Shown here: in pieces, positions 52,808-61,955 of the stretch | Numbering within the stretch: the stretch's first letter is position 1 | How the letters are laid out: each line of letters starts with the position of its first letter | NCBI RefSeq assembly: GCF_002741035.1 | Contig: NZ_CP016808.1 | Span: 6,062,501 to 6,126,500 of the forward strand | Length of the DNA: 64,000 nt | Source: Paenibacillus sp. BIHB 4019 | GTDB lineage: Bacteria; Bacillota; Bacilli; Paenibacillales; Paenibacillaceae | Direction: 5' to 3' | Made by a program: the position numbers and the translations under genes | Notes under the pieces: model-generated | The model's input: only the letters and a program-made list of their open reading frames with translations | Told to the model about the DNA's origin: nothing | Databases searched by the model: none

Positions 52808-54397
52808 CTAACTACCCAGCTTCCCGCCCGCAGCAAGCACCTTATAAACGAGCGGCATATTCAAATGCTGGCGTGTATGCTCTGCAAGACGATCAAACGC
52901 CTCTTCGCGGTTTTCACGAAAACGAAGCGCTGCCGCAAGCGGCTCCCAGCCGCGCGCTATACGAATGTCATTCAGCCACGCCCGGCGCAAATCATCATTA
53001 TGTAAAATGCCATGTATAAACGTGCCCCAAAGCCTGCCATCCACCGAGCATGCTCCTTCGCCTGCATAATCAAGCCCGCCATCTTGCAGCGGTTCTACAC
53101 CAGCCAATTGGCTTCGAATGGCAAAGGGCTGGCGCAGCACGCCATGCTGGAAAATTTCTCCCATATGAATTTCATAGCCTTCAACAGGCAGCTGTTCGGT
53201 CAGCCAAGCTGCGGCCGCGCGGGCATGCCCCTCTACACGAACCGTTTTCTTCTCCCCAGCAAACTTTACGTCAAAAGGAAAAAAACCAAAGCCCGGTGTT
53301 TCCTTATGCTCAGACTCCACACCTGCCGGATCAAGCAGCATCGCGCCAAGCATTTCATAGCCCCCGCAAATGCCAACGAGATATCCACCCTTCTCAGCGA
53401 ACGCAGTTATTTGCTGGGCAAGGCCCATTTCGCGAAGCCACAGCAAATCCTCAACCGTATTTTTGCTGCCTGGCAAAATAACCGCATCAGGAGTGCCCCA
53501 TTGCTCTGGCCTGTCCACAAAACGCAGCATGACATCCGCTTCAAAGTAAAGCGGGTCAGCATCGGTAAAATTCGATATGCGCGGCAGGCGTAGCACGATA
53601 ATATCAAGTGTATCAGGCCGCTGTTTTACTTGTTCTTCCAGCTTGCGATCCAGCGACAGCGAATCTTCATCCTCCAGCGCAAGTCCCGGTAAAAAAGGCA
53701 ATACGCCCAGCACCGGCTTGCCCGTCCGCTCCTCCAGCCAATCGACTCCGGGCTGCAGCAGTCCTACATCGCCGCGAAATTTATTAATAACGAAGCCGCA
53801 TACGCGCTCGCGCTCATGCGGCTCAAGCAGCTCAAGCGTACCGACAATCGAAGCAAAAACACCGCCCCGGTCGATATCTGCCACCAGAATGACGGGCGCA
53901 TCTGCCCAAGCAGCCATGCGCATATTGACAATGTCGCGATCTTTCAAATTAATTTCCGCAGGGCTGCCCGCGCCTTCCAGCACGACAATATCATGGCTGC
54001 TGCGCAGACGGGCGAGCGCCTCGCGCACGATGACGCCAGCCTGCGGCAAGTAGCTCTCCCGATATTCACGCGCGCTGAAATCGCGCAGCGGCTTCCCATG
54101 AACAACGACCTGTGAAGACATCTCCTTCGTCGGCTTCAGCAAAATCGGGTTCATATCCGTCGTTGCCAGCACGCCGCAAGCATCGGCCTGCATCCCCTGT
54201 GCACGTCCAATTTCCTTGCCATCCCAAGTGACGTAGGAATTAAGCGACATATTTTGAGATTTGAAGGGAGCGACGGTATAACCATCCTGTCTGAAAATCC
54301 GGCACAAAGCGGCTGTCACCAAGCTTTTTCCCACATCGGAAGCGGTGCCCTGCACCATAATTGTCAGCCCGGCATTGTTTTCTGATTGCTTACTCAT
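52808..54397 (-). CDS. cbiP: cobyric acid synthase
   Basis: A 529-residue glutamine-dependent amidotransferase that amidates the b, d, e and g side chains of adenosylcobyrinate a,c-diamide. N-terminal ATP-binding domain: MVQGTASDVGKSLVTAALCRIF and APFKSQNMSLNSYVT. C-terminal glutaminase domain: nucleophile GICGGYEMLGAM and WGTFIHGILHND with the histidine. ATG 54397 overlaps the cobD stop region by eight bases and has AGGG upstream; 44 further codons in the frame are unsupported. CobQ is the equivalent name. Confidence 0.95.
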   Translation of the reverse strand: MSKQSENNAGLTIMVQGTASDVGKSLVTAALCRIFRQDGYTVAPFKSQNMSLNSYVTWDGKEIGRAQGMQADACGVLATTDMNPILLKPTKEMSSQVVVHGKPLRDFSAREYRESYLPQAGVIVREALARLRSSHDIVVLEGAGSPAEINLKDRDIVNMRMAAWADAPVILVADIDRGGVFASIVGTLELLEPHERERVCGFVINKFRGDVGLLQPGVDWLEERTGKPVLGVLPFLPGLALEDEDSLSLDRKLEEQVKQRPDTLDIIVLRLPRISNFTDADPLYFEADVMLRFVDRPEQWGTPDAVILPGSKNTVEDLLWLREMGLAQQITAFAEKGGYLVGICGGYEMLGAMLLDPAGVESEHKETPGFGFFPFDVKFAGEKKTVRVEGHARAAAAWLTEQLPVEGYEIHMGEIFQHGVLRQPFAIRSQLAGVEPLQDGGLDYAGEGACSVDGRLWGTFIHGILHNDDLRRAWLNDIRIARGWEPLAAALRFRENREEAFDRLAEHTRQHLNMPLVYKVLAAGGKLGS

Positions 54398-55502
54398 GCG
54401 TATCCCTACTATCCTCTTTAAAATCATCCAGGCATTGGGCCAGCGCCTCCAGCAGCTTTTCATTATCGCTGCGGAGCTTGATCGCAAAGCGGCAGTACCG
54501 GTCATCAAGTCCGACAAAATGGGAAGCATCGCGAATAAGCACGCCGCGGCTGCCCATTTCCTGCTGCAAAGCAGCAGCTGTTAGTTGAGGCAGAGACGGC
54601 AGCCTTACGAGCACATAGTTGGTTTCGCTTGGCGTTACGGAAAAGCCAAGCCCCTCCAGCTGCGAAGTGAGCCAAGGCCGCTCCTCATTTAGCCATTTCA
54701 GCGTCTCCGCTGCATATTCCGCATCCTCCAATACGCCCTCTCCAATGAGCTGCGCGAGCGAGTTGACGCTCCAAGGAACCTGCAGCAGCCGCAGCTCTGC
54801 AATCCGCTCTGGCGTACTGACCACATACCCGAGCCGAATGCCAGGAATGGCATAAAATTTTGTCATAGAACGGATGACATACAGCCTGTCATTGCCGGCC
54901 GCTTCCTTCACCAGCGAATAATCCGCTTCTTCAGGCACAAAATCCATGAAGGCTTCATCCACGACCACCGTAGCGCCGCCAGCCAGCAGCTTCTTGATGA
55001 TTGCCGGTTGAACAAGACGGCCCGTCGGATTATTGGGTGAGCCCAGCATATAAAAGGGCTCTTCCATCTCGGTCGTCATGCTTTGGATCGCCTCTTCCGT
55101 CAGCTCAAAGCCATTTTCCGTATTCAGCATGATCGGGGCAATGCCGCTGCTAATTTTATGAACGGCGTCGCCATATTCGCTGAAACATGGGAACGCAAGG
55201 CTCGTAATAATAGGATTTACAGCACGAACGGTCAGATCGATCAGCTCTGCCGCACCATTTCCAATTAATATGCACTGCTCGTCAATGCCGTGCAGCTTCG
55301 CAAGCTTCGCCCGTAATCCGCGTACCGCAGGGTCAGGATACTTGCCAATTTGCTGGGCATAAGATAGCAGCACCCTATGTACCAAGGGGGGCGGGCCTAA
55401 CGGATTCATATTGGAGCTGAAATCGACAAACTGATCAGCTGGCCGTCCGAAATTTTCCTCTGCCGTACGCAGGTCACCGCCATGTCCGTATCTTTCAAGC
55501 AT
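54390..55502 (-). CDS. cobD: threonine-phosphate decarboxylase
   Basis: A 370-residue PLP enzyme of the class I/II aminotransferase fold that decarboxylates L-threonine-O-3-phosphate to (R)-1-amino-2-propanol phosphate, the linker between corrin and nucleotide loop. It shows HGGDLRTAEENFGRPADQFVDFSSNMNPLG at the N-terminus, the PLP lysine in RSMTKFYAIPGIRLGYVVS and GSPNNPTGRLV. Histidinol-phosphate aminotransferase is a close relative; the Cob context and N-terminus separate them. Confidence 0.92.
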   Translation of the reverse strand: MLERYGHGGDLRTAEENFGRPADQFVDFSSNMNPLGPPPLVHRVLLSYAQQIGKYPDPAVRGLRAKLAKLHGIDEQCILIGNGAAELIDLTVRAVNPIITSLAFPCFSEYGDAVHKISSGIAPIMLNTENGFELTEEAIQSMTTEMEEPFYMLGSPNNPTGRLVQPAIIKKLLAGGATVVVDEAFMDFVPEEADYSLVKEAAGNDRLYVIRSMTKFYAIPGIRLGYVVSTPERIAELRLLQVPWSVNSLAQLIGEGVLEDAEYAAETLKWLNEERPWLTSQLEGLGFSVTPSETNYVLVRLPSLPQLTAAALQQEMGSRGVLIRDASHFVGLDDRYCRFAIKLRSDNEKLLEALAQCLDDFKEDSRDTHE

Positions 55503-55520
55503 GGTGCGTATTCCCCTCTT

Positions 55521-56330
55521 CTAATGAGTTGTCAATAATAGCAGTGCAAGCAACAATATAGCTTCAATCGCTTCATTCATGGCGCCGTAGGTGTCGCCAG
55601 TCAAGCCTCCCAGCTTGCGGACGAGCCAGAAAGACATGAATGTCCCTGTCGCCATCGTCACAGCAGCAGCACCTGCCGCTGTGAAAGCTGACGTGCTGAG
55701 CGGCAATCCAAAGGCGAGGCCGATCCCGCACGCTAGCAGGAAGGTCAGCACAAAACCCGACCATACATGCCGCAGCGAGGCCGCTTGGAATAAAGCGCCG
55801 ATCCCTTCTCCCTCACGGGCACTCGGCCAAATGACAATCGCCGCCGCCATCCACCAGCGGCTCCACGCCGGTATTGTGACCAGCAGTGGAAGCGCATAAA
55901 TAGAGTTTGTATTATAAAGAAGCTCATATAACACGGTGAATTTGAACAGCACCAGCAAAACCGCGGCAAGGACACCCATCGCGCCTACGCGGCTATCCTT
56001 CATAATTTCCAGCATCCGCTCCCGCGAGCGATGGCTCAGCACGCCGTCTGCCGTGTCCATCCAGCCGTCCATATGCAGCGCGCCACTAAGTGAGAGCCAC
56101 AATGCGAGCAGCAATACAGCTCCCGGCCCAGCAGGCAGCCAGCTCTGCACAGCAGCAAAGCCTAGCGTAATCATGCCTCCAATGATGCTTCCCGCAATCG
56201 AAAAGTAAGCTGTGCTGCGGGACAGCACCTGCGGCTCAAACGGGACGGTTAACGGTACTGGAATTCTCGTCAAAAATTGAATTGCGGCGACCAGCGCCTG
56301 AGCATGCAGCTTTAATGAACGAACAGCCAT
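55521..56330 (-). CDS. cobS: adenosylcobinamide-GDP ribazoletransferase
   Basis: A 269-residue polytopic membrane protein that joins alpha-ribazole (phosphate) to adenosylcobinamide-GDP, the last step of cobalamin assembly. AAIQFLTRIPVP is the N-terminal signature and LHMDGWMDTADGVLSHRSRERMLEIMKDSRVGAMG is the conserved cytoplasmic motif with its Asp pairs. It overlaps cbiB by 19 bases, so the membrane steps of the pathway are coupled. Confidence 0.94.
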   Translation of the reverse strand: MAVRSLKLHAQALVAAIQFLTRIPVPLTVPFEPQVLSRSTAYFSIAGSIIGGMITLGFAAVQSWLPAGPGAVLLLALWLSLSGALHMDGWMDTADGVLSHRSRERMLEIMKDSRVGAMGVLAAVLLVLFKFTVLYELLYNTNSIYALPLLVTIPAWSRWWMAAAIVIWPSAREGEGIGALFQAASLRHVWSGFVLTFLLACGIGLAFGLPLSTSAFTAAGAAAVTMATGTFMSFWLVRKLGGLTGDTYGAMNEAIEAILLLALLLLTTH

Positions 56331-57292
56331 AATGCCAGCACCCCGACTACAAGTAATAGGCTTACCAAATACAATAATCTAGTTGTGAAAATGATATCCC
56401 GAGCAGACAATGGACGCAAGGGCTCTCCCATACGTGCACGTTCGCTAGGCTCTCCAAAATAATAATTGAGTCCGCCCAGTTCAATACCGAGCGCACCAGC
56501 AACAGCCGATTCGGGAATGCCGCTGTTTGGGCTCGGATGGCGATGGGCAAATTTGCGAATCGCAGCGACCGAACGGCCGGCAGACATGCCCGGCAGCAGC
56601 CACGCCGAGAACGCGAGCAGAGCTCCCGTCAACCGCGCTGGTATATAGTTGAGCACATCATCGGTCCGTGCCGAGCACCAGCCAAAATCAATATACTTAT
56701 CATTGCGGTAACCGACCATAGAGTCAAGCGTGTTTGTCGCCCGATACAGCATAGCAAGCGGCGCTCCGCCTATTAATGCGAAAAAAATAGGCGATACGAG
56801 CGCATCGACTGTATTTTCCGCCACCGTTTCCACAGCAGCACGGGCAGCCTCTGATTCACCCAGCTTGTCCGTGTCCCGTCCGACAATGTAGCCGACGTAT
56901 TTGCGTGCTTCCTCAAGGTTTCCAGCCGCAAGCGGGGCATAAACGAGCATCGCTGCCTGTTTTAACCCTTTGACCGCGATAGTCGTTGATATAAACCATA
57001 TGGTCACCGCATAGCCGAGCCAAGAATGAATAAGCGAAGCGGCCGCGACAATTCCCCACATGACGCCATATGAAACAGCCAACGTTATGAGCATCAACAA
57101 GACGCCCTTTAGCTTGAGGCGCTTGGAGGATTCTTGCTTATCGCTGCTTCGCAGCCTCTGCTCCAGCCAAGCAATGAGCCTGCCGATCCAAATGACAGGA
57201 TGCGTAGGCCATTTTGGATCGCCAATGATCCAATCGACGACAATCGCTACGGCGATCAGCCACAGCATGTCCGGCAAGGAATAGAAGATCAT
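56312..57292 (-). CDS. cbiB: adenosylcobinamide-phosphate synthase
   Basis: A 326-residue membrane protein that attaches aminopropanol phosphate to adenosylcobyric acid. Motifs: DWIIGDPKWPTHPVIWIGRLI at the N-terminus, AVETVAENTVDALVSPIFFAL, RATNTLDSMVGYRNDKYIDFGW and DDVLNYIPARLTG. It overlaps cobU by four bases and cobS by 19. Confidence 0.94.
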   Translation of the reverse strand: MIFYSLPDMLWLIAVAIVVDWIIGDPKWPTHPVIWIGRLIAWLEQRLRSSDKQESSKRLKLKGVLLMLITLAVSYGVMWGIVAAASLIHSWLGYAVTIWFISTTIAVKGLKQAAMLVYAPLAAGNLEEARKYVGYIVGRDTDKLGESEAARAAVETVAENTVDALVSPIFFALIGGAPLAMLYRATNTLDSMVGYRNDKYIDFGWCSARTDDVLNYIPARLTGALLAFSAWLLPGMSAGRSVAAIRKFAHRHPSPNSGIPESAVAGALGIELGGLNYYFGEPSERARMGEPLRPLSARDIIFTTRLLYLVSLLLVVGVLALWLFVH

Positions 57293-57894
57293 AGCTGCTC
57301 CCAGCGGAAAGCCGCTGCCTTGAGCTCAATGGGAATGCCCGCCGTTACGAGAAACACTTTATCGCAAACCGCAGCCACCCGCTGATTCAGCCGTCCTGCC
57401 TCATCGCGAAATTTCCTGCCCATTGGATAAGCAGGCACAATACCCGCCCCTACCTCATTTGTTACTAATACGAGCGGATATGGATAGGCGGCAATCGCTT
57501 CAATGAGCGTTTCCGTCTGGCGATGCAGCTGCTCGTCTGCTTCTTTGCCGGGTTGTCCCGCCTGCTCCTCCGCTGCCATTAAAGCGTTCGTCAACCAAAG
57601 GGTTAGACAATCTACGAGCACGACTGGCGGCTGTTCTCCGGCTGACGCCATAGCTGCCGCTGCCTGGGCCTGCTGCGCCAGCAATTCGGCAAGGTCAAGC
57701 GGCTCCTCGACCGTATTCCATTCAAAAACGCCTGCGCCGCGACTCTGCTGATGCTTATTTACGCGCTCAGCCATTTCTTCATCCCAAATGCGGCTTGTTG
57801 CTATATAAATGCCTTTATTTCCAAGTCTCATCGCGAGCTGCTCGGCGAATAAGCTTTTGCCGCTGCGCGTCCCGCCTGTTACTAACATTGCCAT
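57289..57894 (-). CDS. cobU: adenosylcobinamide kinase / guanylyltransferase
   Basis: A 201-residue bifunctional enzyme that phosphorylates adenosylcobinamide and transfers GMP. P-loop LVTGGTRSGKSLFAEQLA, the TSRIWDEEMAERVNKHQQSR region with the histidine that carries GMP, and VTNEVGAGIVPAYPMGRKFRDEAGRLNQ are present. It follows cobT by 11 bases. Confidence 0.95.
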   Translation of the reverse strand: MAMLVTGGTRSGKSLFAEQLAMRLGNKGIYIATSRIWDEEMAERVNKHQQSRGAGVFEWNTVEEPLDLAELLAQQAQAAAAMASAGEQPPVVLVDCLTLWLTNALMAAEEQAGQPGKEADEQLHRQTETLIEAIAAYPYPLVLVTNEVGAGIVPAYPMGRKFRDEAGRLNQRVAAVCDKVFLVTAGIPIELKAAAFRWEQL

Positions 57895-57905
57895 TTCAGC
57901 TTCAC

Positions 57906-58991
57906 CTACGCTTTCGATACCCCTGCACTTTCAAAAGTGGCCATTTCCTGCATGAGCTTTATTGCGGCATCAATAAAATGGAAGCATAATACCGCGCCTG
58001 TGCCTTCGCCAAGCCGCATATCCATATGAATCATTGGGCTTAAGCCCACGGCCTTCAATAGCTTCGCATGACCCTGCTCATAGGAAAGATGGGACGCGAT
58101 CATGCTTGGTTTTGTTTTATCAGAAATACGCGAAGCTACTAGTGCTGCAACAGAGGAAATGTAGCCGTCTATAACGACCGGACAGCTGTTTGCTGCTGCT
58201 CCAATAATAACGCCTACTAATCCAGCGATTTCAACTCCGCCCAGCTTCATCAGTACGTCGAAGGGATCCAGTTCATCAGGTGCATTAACCGCAATAGCCC
58301 GTTTAACAACCTCGACTTTATTTTTCCAAGCCTCATCATTAATGCCTGTTCCTCTGCCAACCGTTTCTTCGGGCGGAAGCCCTGTCAACACCGTCGTGAT
58401 GGCAGCGCTAGCCGTCGTGTTGCCGATGCCCATTTCTCCTATCGCAAAGACGCGGTAGCCTTTTTCGTAAAGCTCATCCACGACTTCTACCCCCGTCAAA
58501 ATCGCTCTAATGGACTGCTCTTTCGTCATCGCAGCCCCTTTCGCCATATTGGCAGTTCCGTACATGATCTTTCGGCTTAAAAGCTTTGGATGCGCAAGCT
58601 CTGCGTTCACTCCTATATCAACGCAATACACGTCAGCTCCCGCTTGGCGGGCAAGTACGTTGACCGCTGCGCCGCCATTCAAGAAATTCAGCACCATCTG
58701 AGGCGTTACCGCTTGTGGAAATGCGCTGACCCCCTCCTCGCACACCCCGTGGTCGCCAGCCATAATAATGACCGCTTTGCGCTCCATATCTGGCCAGCGC
58801 TCGCCTGAAATTCCCGCAAGCTGGCAAGCAACATCTTCAAGCTTGCCCAAACTGCCCGGCGGCTTCGTCAATTGGTCGGAATGGCGTCTTGCCGCCTCCG
58901 CTTCCTGTTCATTAAATGCCGGGATTCTCCCAATTGCGTTCGCCAGCAGCTTGCAAAATTCTTCTTTCATCTCTTCATTCCAGCTCCCCAT
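57906..58991 (-). CDS. cobT: nicotinate-nucleotide-dimethylbenzimidazole phosphoribosyltransferase
   Basis: A 361-residue CobT that makes alpha-ribazole phosphate from a benzimidazole base. Motifs: LTKPPGSLGKLEDVA, IIMAGDHGVCEEGVSAFPQ, NFLNGGAAVNVLARQAGA, GEMGIGNTTASAA and the catalytic Glu in RLGEGTGAVL. Two starts compete: ATG 58991, which overlaps the btuD end but has no ribosome binding site, and ATG 58970, about 13 bases after GGGGAG. Its cognate DMB synthesis genes (bluB or bzaABCDE) are not in the window. Confidence 0.94.
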   Translation of the reverse strand: MGSWNEEMKEEFCKLLANAIGRIPAFNEQEAEAARRHSDQLTKPPGSLGKLEDVACQLAGISGERWPDMERKAVIIMAGDHGVCEEGVSAFPQAVTPQMVLNFLNGGAAVNVLARQAGADVYCVDIGVNAELAHPKLLSRKIMYGTANMAKGAAMTKEQSIRAILTGVEVVDELYEKGYRVFAIGEMGIGNTTASAAITTVLTGLPPEETVGRGTGINDEAWKNKVEVVKRAIAVNAPDELDPFDVLMKLGGVEIAGLVGVIIGAAANSCPVVIDGYISSVAALVASRISDKTKPSMIASHLSYEQGHAKLLKAVGLSPMIHMDMRLGEGTGAVLCFHFIDAAIKLMQEMATFESAGVSKA

Positions 58992-59787
58992 TGTTTATTC
59001 GTACATTGGGCGCAAGCAAAATTTGCGGCACCCCCGTTAACGGATGATTCATAATGGAAGCTTCAGCGCCGTATACGTCGCGAATAAGCTCCGTCGTATA
59101 AATATGCTGCGGCTTGCCCAGAGCTGCAATACTCCCCTTATGCAGTACCAGCACTTCATCGCAATATAAAGCGGCTAGATTTAAATCATGCAGCACGGTT
59201 ACAACGGTAATACCCTGCTCACGCTGCCAGCTTTTTACCGTATCCAGCAATTGAATTTGGTATCCGATATCCAAATAGGTCGTTGGTTCGTCAAGCAAAA
59301 TGACTTCCGCTTGCTGCACGATCACTTTTGCCAGCGCCACGCGCTGCCGTTCACCGCCGCTTAGCTCAGCCATTGTTCGCTGCTCCAGCTTCTCAAGCCC
59401 CATTGCAGCAATCGCTTCGTTAATAATCGGCGAGCTGTCGCCAGGCTCATTGCCGAACCAATTTTGATACGGAAAGCGCCCCATTTCAATCACTTCACGC
59501 ACCGTAAAACCTACCGGCGGGAGCACGCCCTGCTGGAGCACCGCAAGCTTGCGCGCTGCCTCCTTGCGTGAATAGGCGGCAATGCTGCGCCCTGCCAGAA
59601 AAATATCACCTTGCGAAGGAGGCAATACGCCGGAAAGCAGCCGCAGTAAAGTGGATTTTCCGACGCCATTGGGGCCGATAATGCCGTATGTATACCCTTT
59701 TTCAAAGGAAAAGGTTAAGTCATTCAGCACATTTCTGCCGCGAATCGTCGTCCCAAGTTGACGTGCTTCAAGCATGATAGCCATCAT
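58975..59787 (-). CDS. btuD: corrinoid ABC transporter, ATP-binding subunit
   Basis: A 270-residue ABC ATPase of the FhuC/BtuD class. Walker A GIIGPNGVGKSTLLRLL, signature LSGGERQRVALAKV, Walker B VILLDEPTTYLDI and switch His in VLHDLNLA. It energises BtuC. GGAAGGAGG is followed by ATG codons at 59787, 59784 and 59775; the first overlaps the btuC stop as ATGA and the second has better spacing. B12 as substrate is inferred from the operon; iron-siderophore systems look alike. Confidence 0.9.
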   Translation of the reverse strand: MMAIMLEARQLGTTIRGRNVLNDLTFSFEKGYTYGIIGPNGVGKSTLLRLLSGVLPPSQGDIFLAGRSIAAYSRKEAARKLAVLQQGVLPPVGFTVREVIEMGRFPYQNWFGNEPGDSSPIINEAIAAMGLEKLEQRTMAELSGGERQRVALAKVIVQQAEVILLDEPTTYLDIGYQIQLLDTVKSWQREQGITVVTVLHDLNLAALYCDEVLVLHKGSIAALGKPQHIYTTELIRDVYGAEASIMNHPLTGVPQILLAPNVRINNGELE

Positions 59788-60818
59788 CCCCCTCCTTCCA
59801 GCCGCTTGCGCCGATGCAGCAAATAAGCGAAAAATGGGGCACCGATCAGCGCCGTTACTACGCCTAGCGGAATTTCCTTCGGACTAAGCGCCATACGAGC
59901 AAGCGTATCGGCCCATAGCACAAATATGCCGCCGCCAAATGCAGATAAGGGAATGAGCAAGCGGTAATCCGGCCCAACGATCAAGCGAATCACATGCGGT
60001 ACGACGAGGCCAACGAAACCAATGACGCCCGCTACCGATACAGCAGCCGCTGTGAGCAGTGTCGAGCAAGCCAGCACGACCAGCTTCGTACGCTCTACCC
60101 GAATGCCCAGATGCGCCGCCTGCCCCTCGCCAAGCAGAAAAACATTCAAATGCTGCGCATAAGCGATCAGCACAATGACGCCAATAATAAGGAAGGGAAT
60201 CAGCATATAGACGTTCGCCCAGCTTTTCATCGCCAGCGAGCCCATAAGCCAAAATAAAATCTGGTTCACTACGCTGTTGGACAGCGAAACCATAAACGAT
60301 ACGAAAGCTCCGAGGAACGCCTGGATAATAACGCCGGATAATATAAGCGTTTCCAACTGCAGCCCCGCCGAGCTGCGCGCCAGCCAGAAAACGACTAATA
60401 ACGTCGTAATTCCGGTTATGAAAGCGACAATTGGAATGGTCCAAATGCCAACTGCCGCCTGATAGCCGAATAAAATCAATGCCGCAGCGCCAACCGAGCT
60501 GCCGGAAGCAACTCCGAGCGTATAAGGATCGGCCAGCGGATTGCGCAGCACGCCTTGAAAACCGCTGCCTGCCAGTGCCAGACATGCGCCTACAAGCACC
60601 GCCAGCAGCACACGGGACAGCCTGACCTGGGTTACAATTGCAATTTCTCCTTCGCTCCAGCTAACGGGCTGATCTCTAAGCCATGGCAGCTGGTGCAGCA
60701 AAATGCCCCACACATCGGTAAAGGAAATGCCTGCGGAGCCAATCGACAAGCTTGCGATAATAGAAACAGCAAGAAGGAGCACTGCTGCTCCTCCATAGCC
60801 TAACCATTGATGTCTCAT
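59784..60818 (-). CDS. btuC: corrinoid ABC transporter, permease
   Basis: A 344-residue FecCD/BtuC-type permease with about ten membrane helices. Conserved: VRLSRVLLAVLVGACLALAGSGFQGVLRNPLADPYTLGVASGSSVGAA and the C-terminal GFVGLVVPHVIRLIVGPDYR, which contacts the ATPase. It starts three bases after btuF and overlaps btuD, so the three transporter genes are translated together. Confidence 0.91.
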   Translation of the reverse strand: MRHQWLGYGGAAVLLLAVSIIASLSIGSAGISFTDVWGILLHQLPWLRDQPVSWSEGEIAIVTQVRLSRVLLAVLVGACLALAGSGFQGVLRNPLADPYTLGVASGSSVGAAALILFGYQAAVGIWTIPIVAFITGITTLLVVFWLARSSAGLQLETLILSGVIIQAFLGAFVSFMVSLSNSVVNQILFWLMGSLAMKSWANVYMLIPFLIIGVIVLIAYAQHLNVFLLGEGQAAHLGIRVERTKLVVLACSTLLTAAAVSVAGVIGFVGLVVPHVIRLIVGPDYRLLIPLSAFGGGIFVLWADTLARMALSPKEIPLGVVTALIGAPFFAYLLHRRKRLEGGG

Positions 60819-60821
60819 CCG

Positions 60822-61799
60822 CTATTTAACGAGGTCTGGATGAACAGCCTTCGCCAGATCAAGCAAACCGTCGGCAAGCCGCGGTCCTACACGTACGAGC
60901 GGATCTTCCGCAACCGCGATAACCTGCTTGTTTTTCACCGCGTCAATGACGTTCCAGCCTGCCCGGCTGTCCATCGCTGCAACGATAGGGTTCGGTTTTA
61001 CCTTCATATCCGGATAAATGATAATTTCCGGATTTTGCTTAACGATCTCTTCGGCGCTGACTTCATACCAGCCTTCTTTCGAGCCTGCCACATTGGTACC
61101 GCCCGCCATCGTCAGCAGCTCATCCAAAAACGTGCCCGATCCTGCTGTGTAACCAGGGCTGAACTCCAAATACACCTTTTTCGCAGGCGCATCCTTCACC
61201 GCATTCATGACCTGATTCATGACGTCGCGCATATGTCCTGCAACGGTCTCGGCATCCTTCACCCGGTTCAAAATTTGGCCGACCGACTCAATATGGGCAA
61301 TCGTTTCGCCATACGTTTTCGGATCGGAGGCAAATACCGGAATATTCAATTCACGCAGCTTGGCAATCGCATCGCCATTCATGCTGGAGGATGCCAGCAC
61401 AAGGTCCGGGTTCAGCTTCACGACAGCTTCTATATTAGTCGTCATATCGCCAATTTTCTCAATATCATTCGCTTCTTCCGGATAGTTGCTGTACTGATCC
61501 ACGCCAACTACTTGCTTGCCTGCTCCTACAGCAAACACAACTTCCGTTTCGCTTGGCACAAGCGTTACAATTTTTTCAGGTGCCTGCTCGAAGGTCAGCT
61601 TGGTATCCATTCCATCGGTTACGGTGAGCGGATATGCGGCGCCTGTCTCGGCGGATGGAGATGCAGAAGGTGCGACAGTTGGTGCAGCAGATTCCTTATT
61701 ATTGTTTACCGCACCGCCGCAAGCGGCAAGCAGTGTTAGCGTTGCAATCAGCCAAATGGCAAGGCTTGTTTTCAGCATATGGTTCATTTTAACTTTCAT
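60822..61799 (-). CDS. btuF: corrinoid ABC transporter, substrate-binding lipoprotein
   Basis: A 325-residue lipoprotein with signal sequence and lipobox (WLIATLTLLAACGG), a Ser/Ala/Pro-rich linker and a class III periplasmic-binding fold (PEKIVTLVPSETEVVFAVGAG, NLDLVLAS-like PDLVLASSSMNGDAIAKL, AGGTNVAGSKEGWYEVSAEEI). ATG 61799 has GAGGAG 11 bases upstream; the frame continues 27 codons upstream through the leader hairpin and is not believed. It heads the second cobalamin operon. Confidence 0.9.
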   Translation of the reverse strand: MKVKMNHMLKTSLAIWLIATLTLLAACGGAVNNNKESAAPTVAPSASPSAETGAAYPLTVTDGMDTKLTFEQAPEKIVTLVPSETEVVFAVGAGKQVVGVDQYSNYPEEANDIEKIGDMTTNIEAVVKLNPDLVLASSSMNGDAIAKLRELNIPVFASDPKTYGETIAHIESVGQILNRVKDAETVAGHMRDVMNQVMNAVKDAPAKKVYLEFSPGYTAGSGTFLDELLTMAGGTNVAGSKEGWYEVSAEEIVKQNPEIIIYPDMKVKPNPIVAAMDSRAGWNVIDAVKNKQVIAVAEDPLVRVGPRLADGLLDLAKAVHPDLVK

Positions 61800-61949
61800 T
61801 AATCGTATACACTCCTCTAAAATGGTATGTTCTCTCCATGCGGAGGGATGCTTCAGGCTAATCAGGCATAAAAAAAGCATTCGCGGCAGCTGTGCCGAAA
61901 ATGCGGTATCCCTGCTTGGCGCTGGCCCTCATCATTATGTAGGTTAGAC
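61800..61949 (-). promoter_or_regulatory. untranslated leader of the btuF operon with a terminator-like hairpin, no B12 box
   Basis: From the promoter at 61956-61985 the predicted transcript runs about 150 bases to the btuF start. It lacks the B12 box and GCCACTG of cobalamin riboswitches. Its 5' part has GGGCCAGCGCC and CAGGGATACCGC. The terminator-like hairpin (61870-61904) follows, and AGGGAT can pair with ATCCCT downstream of it. A 25-codon frame (61858-61935, starting ATGATG) overlaps the hairpin but has no ribosome binding site. It may be an attenuator of unknown type or only the terminator of the ATPase gene. Confidence 0.45.
61870..61904 (-). terminator. Rho-independent terminator between copA and btuF
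   Basis: GCATTTTCGGC (minus strand, 61894-61904) pairs with GCCGCGAATGC (61877-61887), with a 6-base loop and a run of seven T at 61870-61876. It is 89 bases past the copper ATPase stop and 71 bases before btuF. Confidence 0.85.
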
Positions 61950-61955
61950 GTAGTA

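Noticed and set aside
61870..61935. Similarity of AGGGATACCGC in the btuF leader to a T-box sequence
   Set aside because: The T-box core AGGGTGGNACCGCG is not matched, the leader is too short for stem I, and the downstream genes are not aminoacyl-tRNA or amino acid genes.
61858..61935. 25-codon leader peptide before btuF
   Set aside because: There is no ribosome binding site before ATGATG and the frame has no regulatory codon run; it is kept only as a note in the leader entry.
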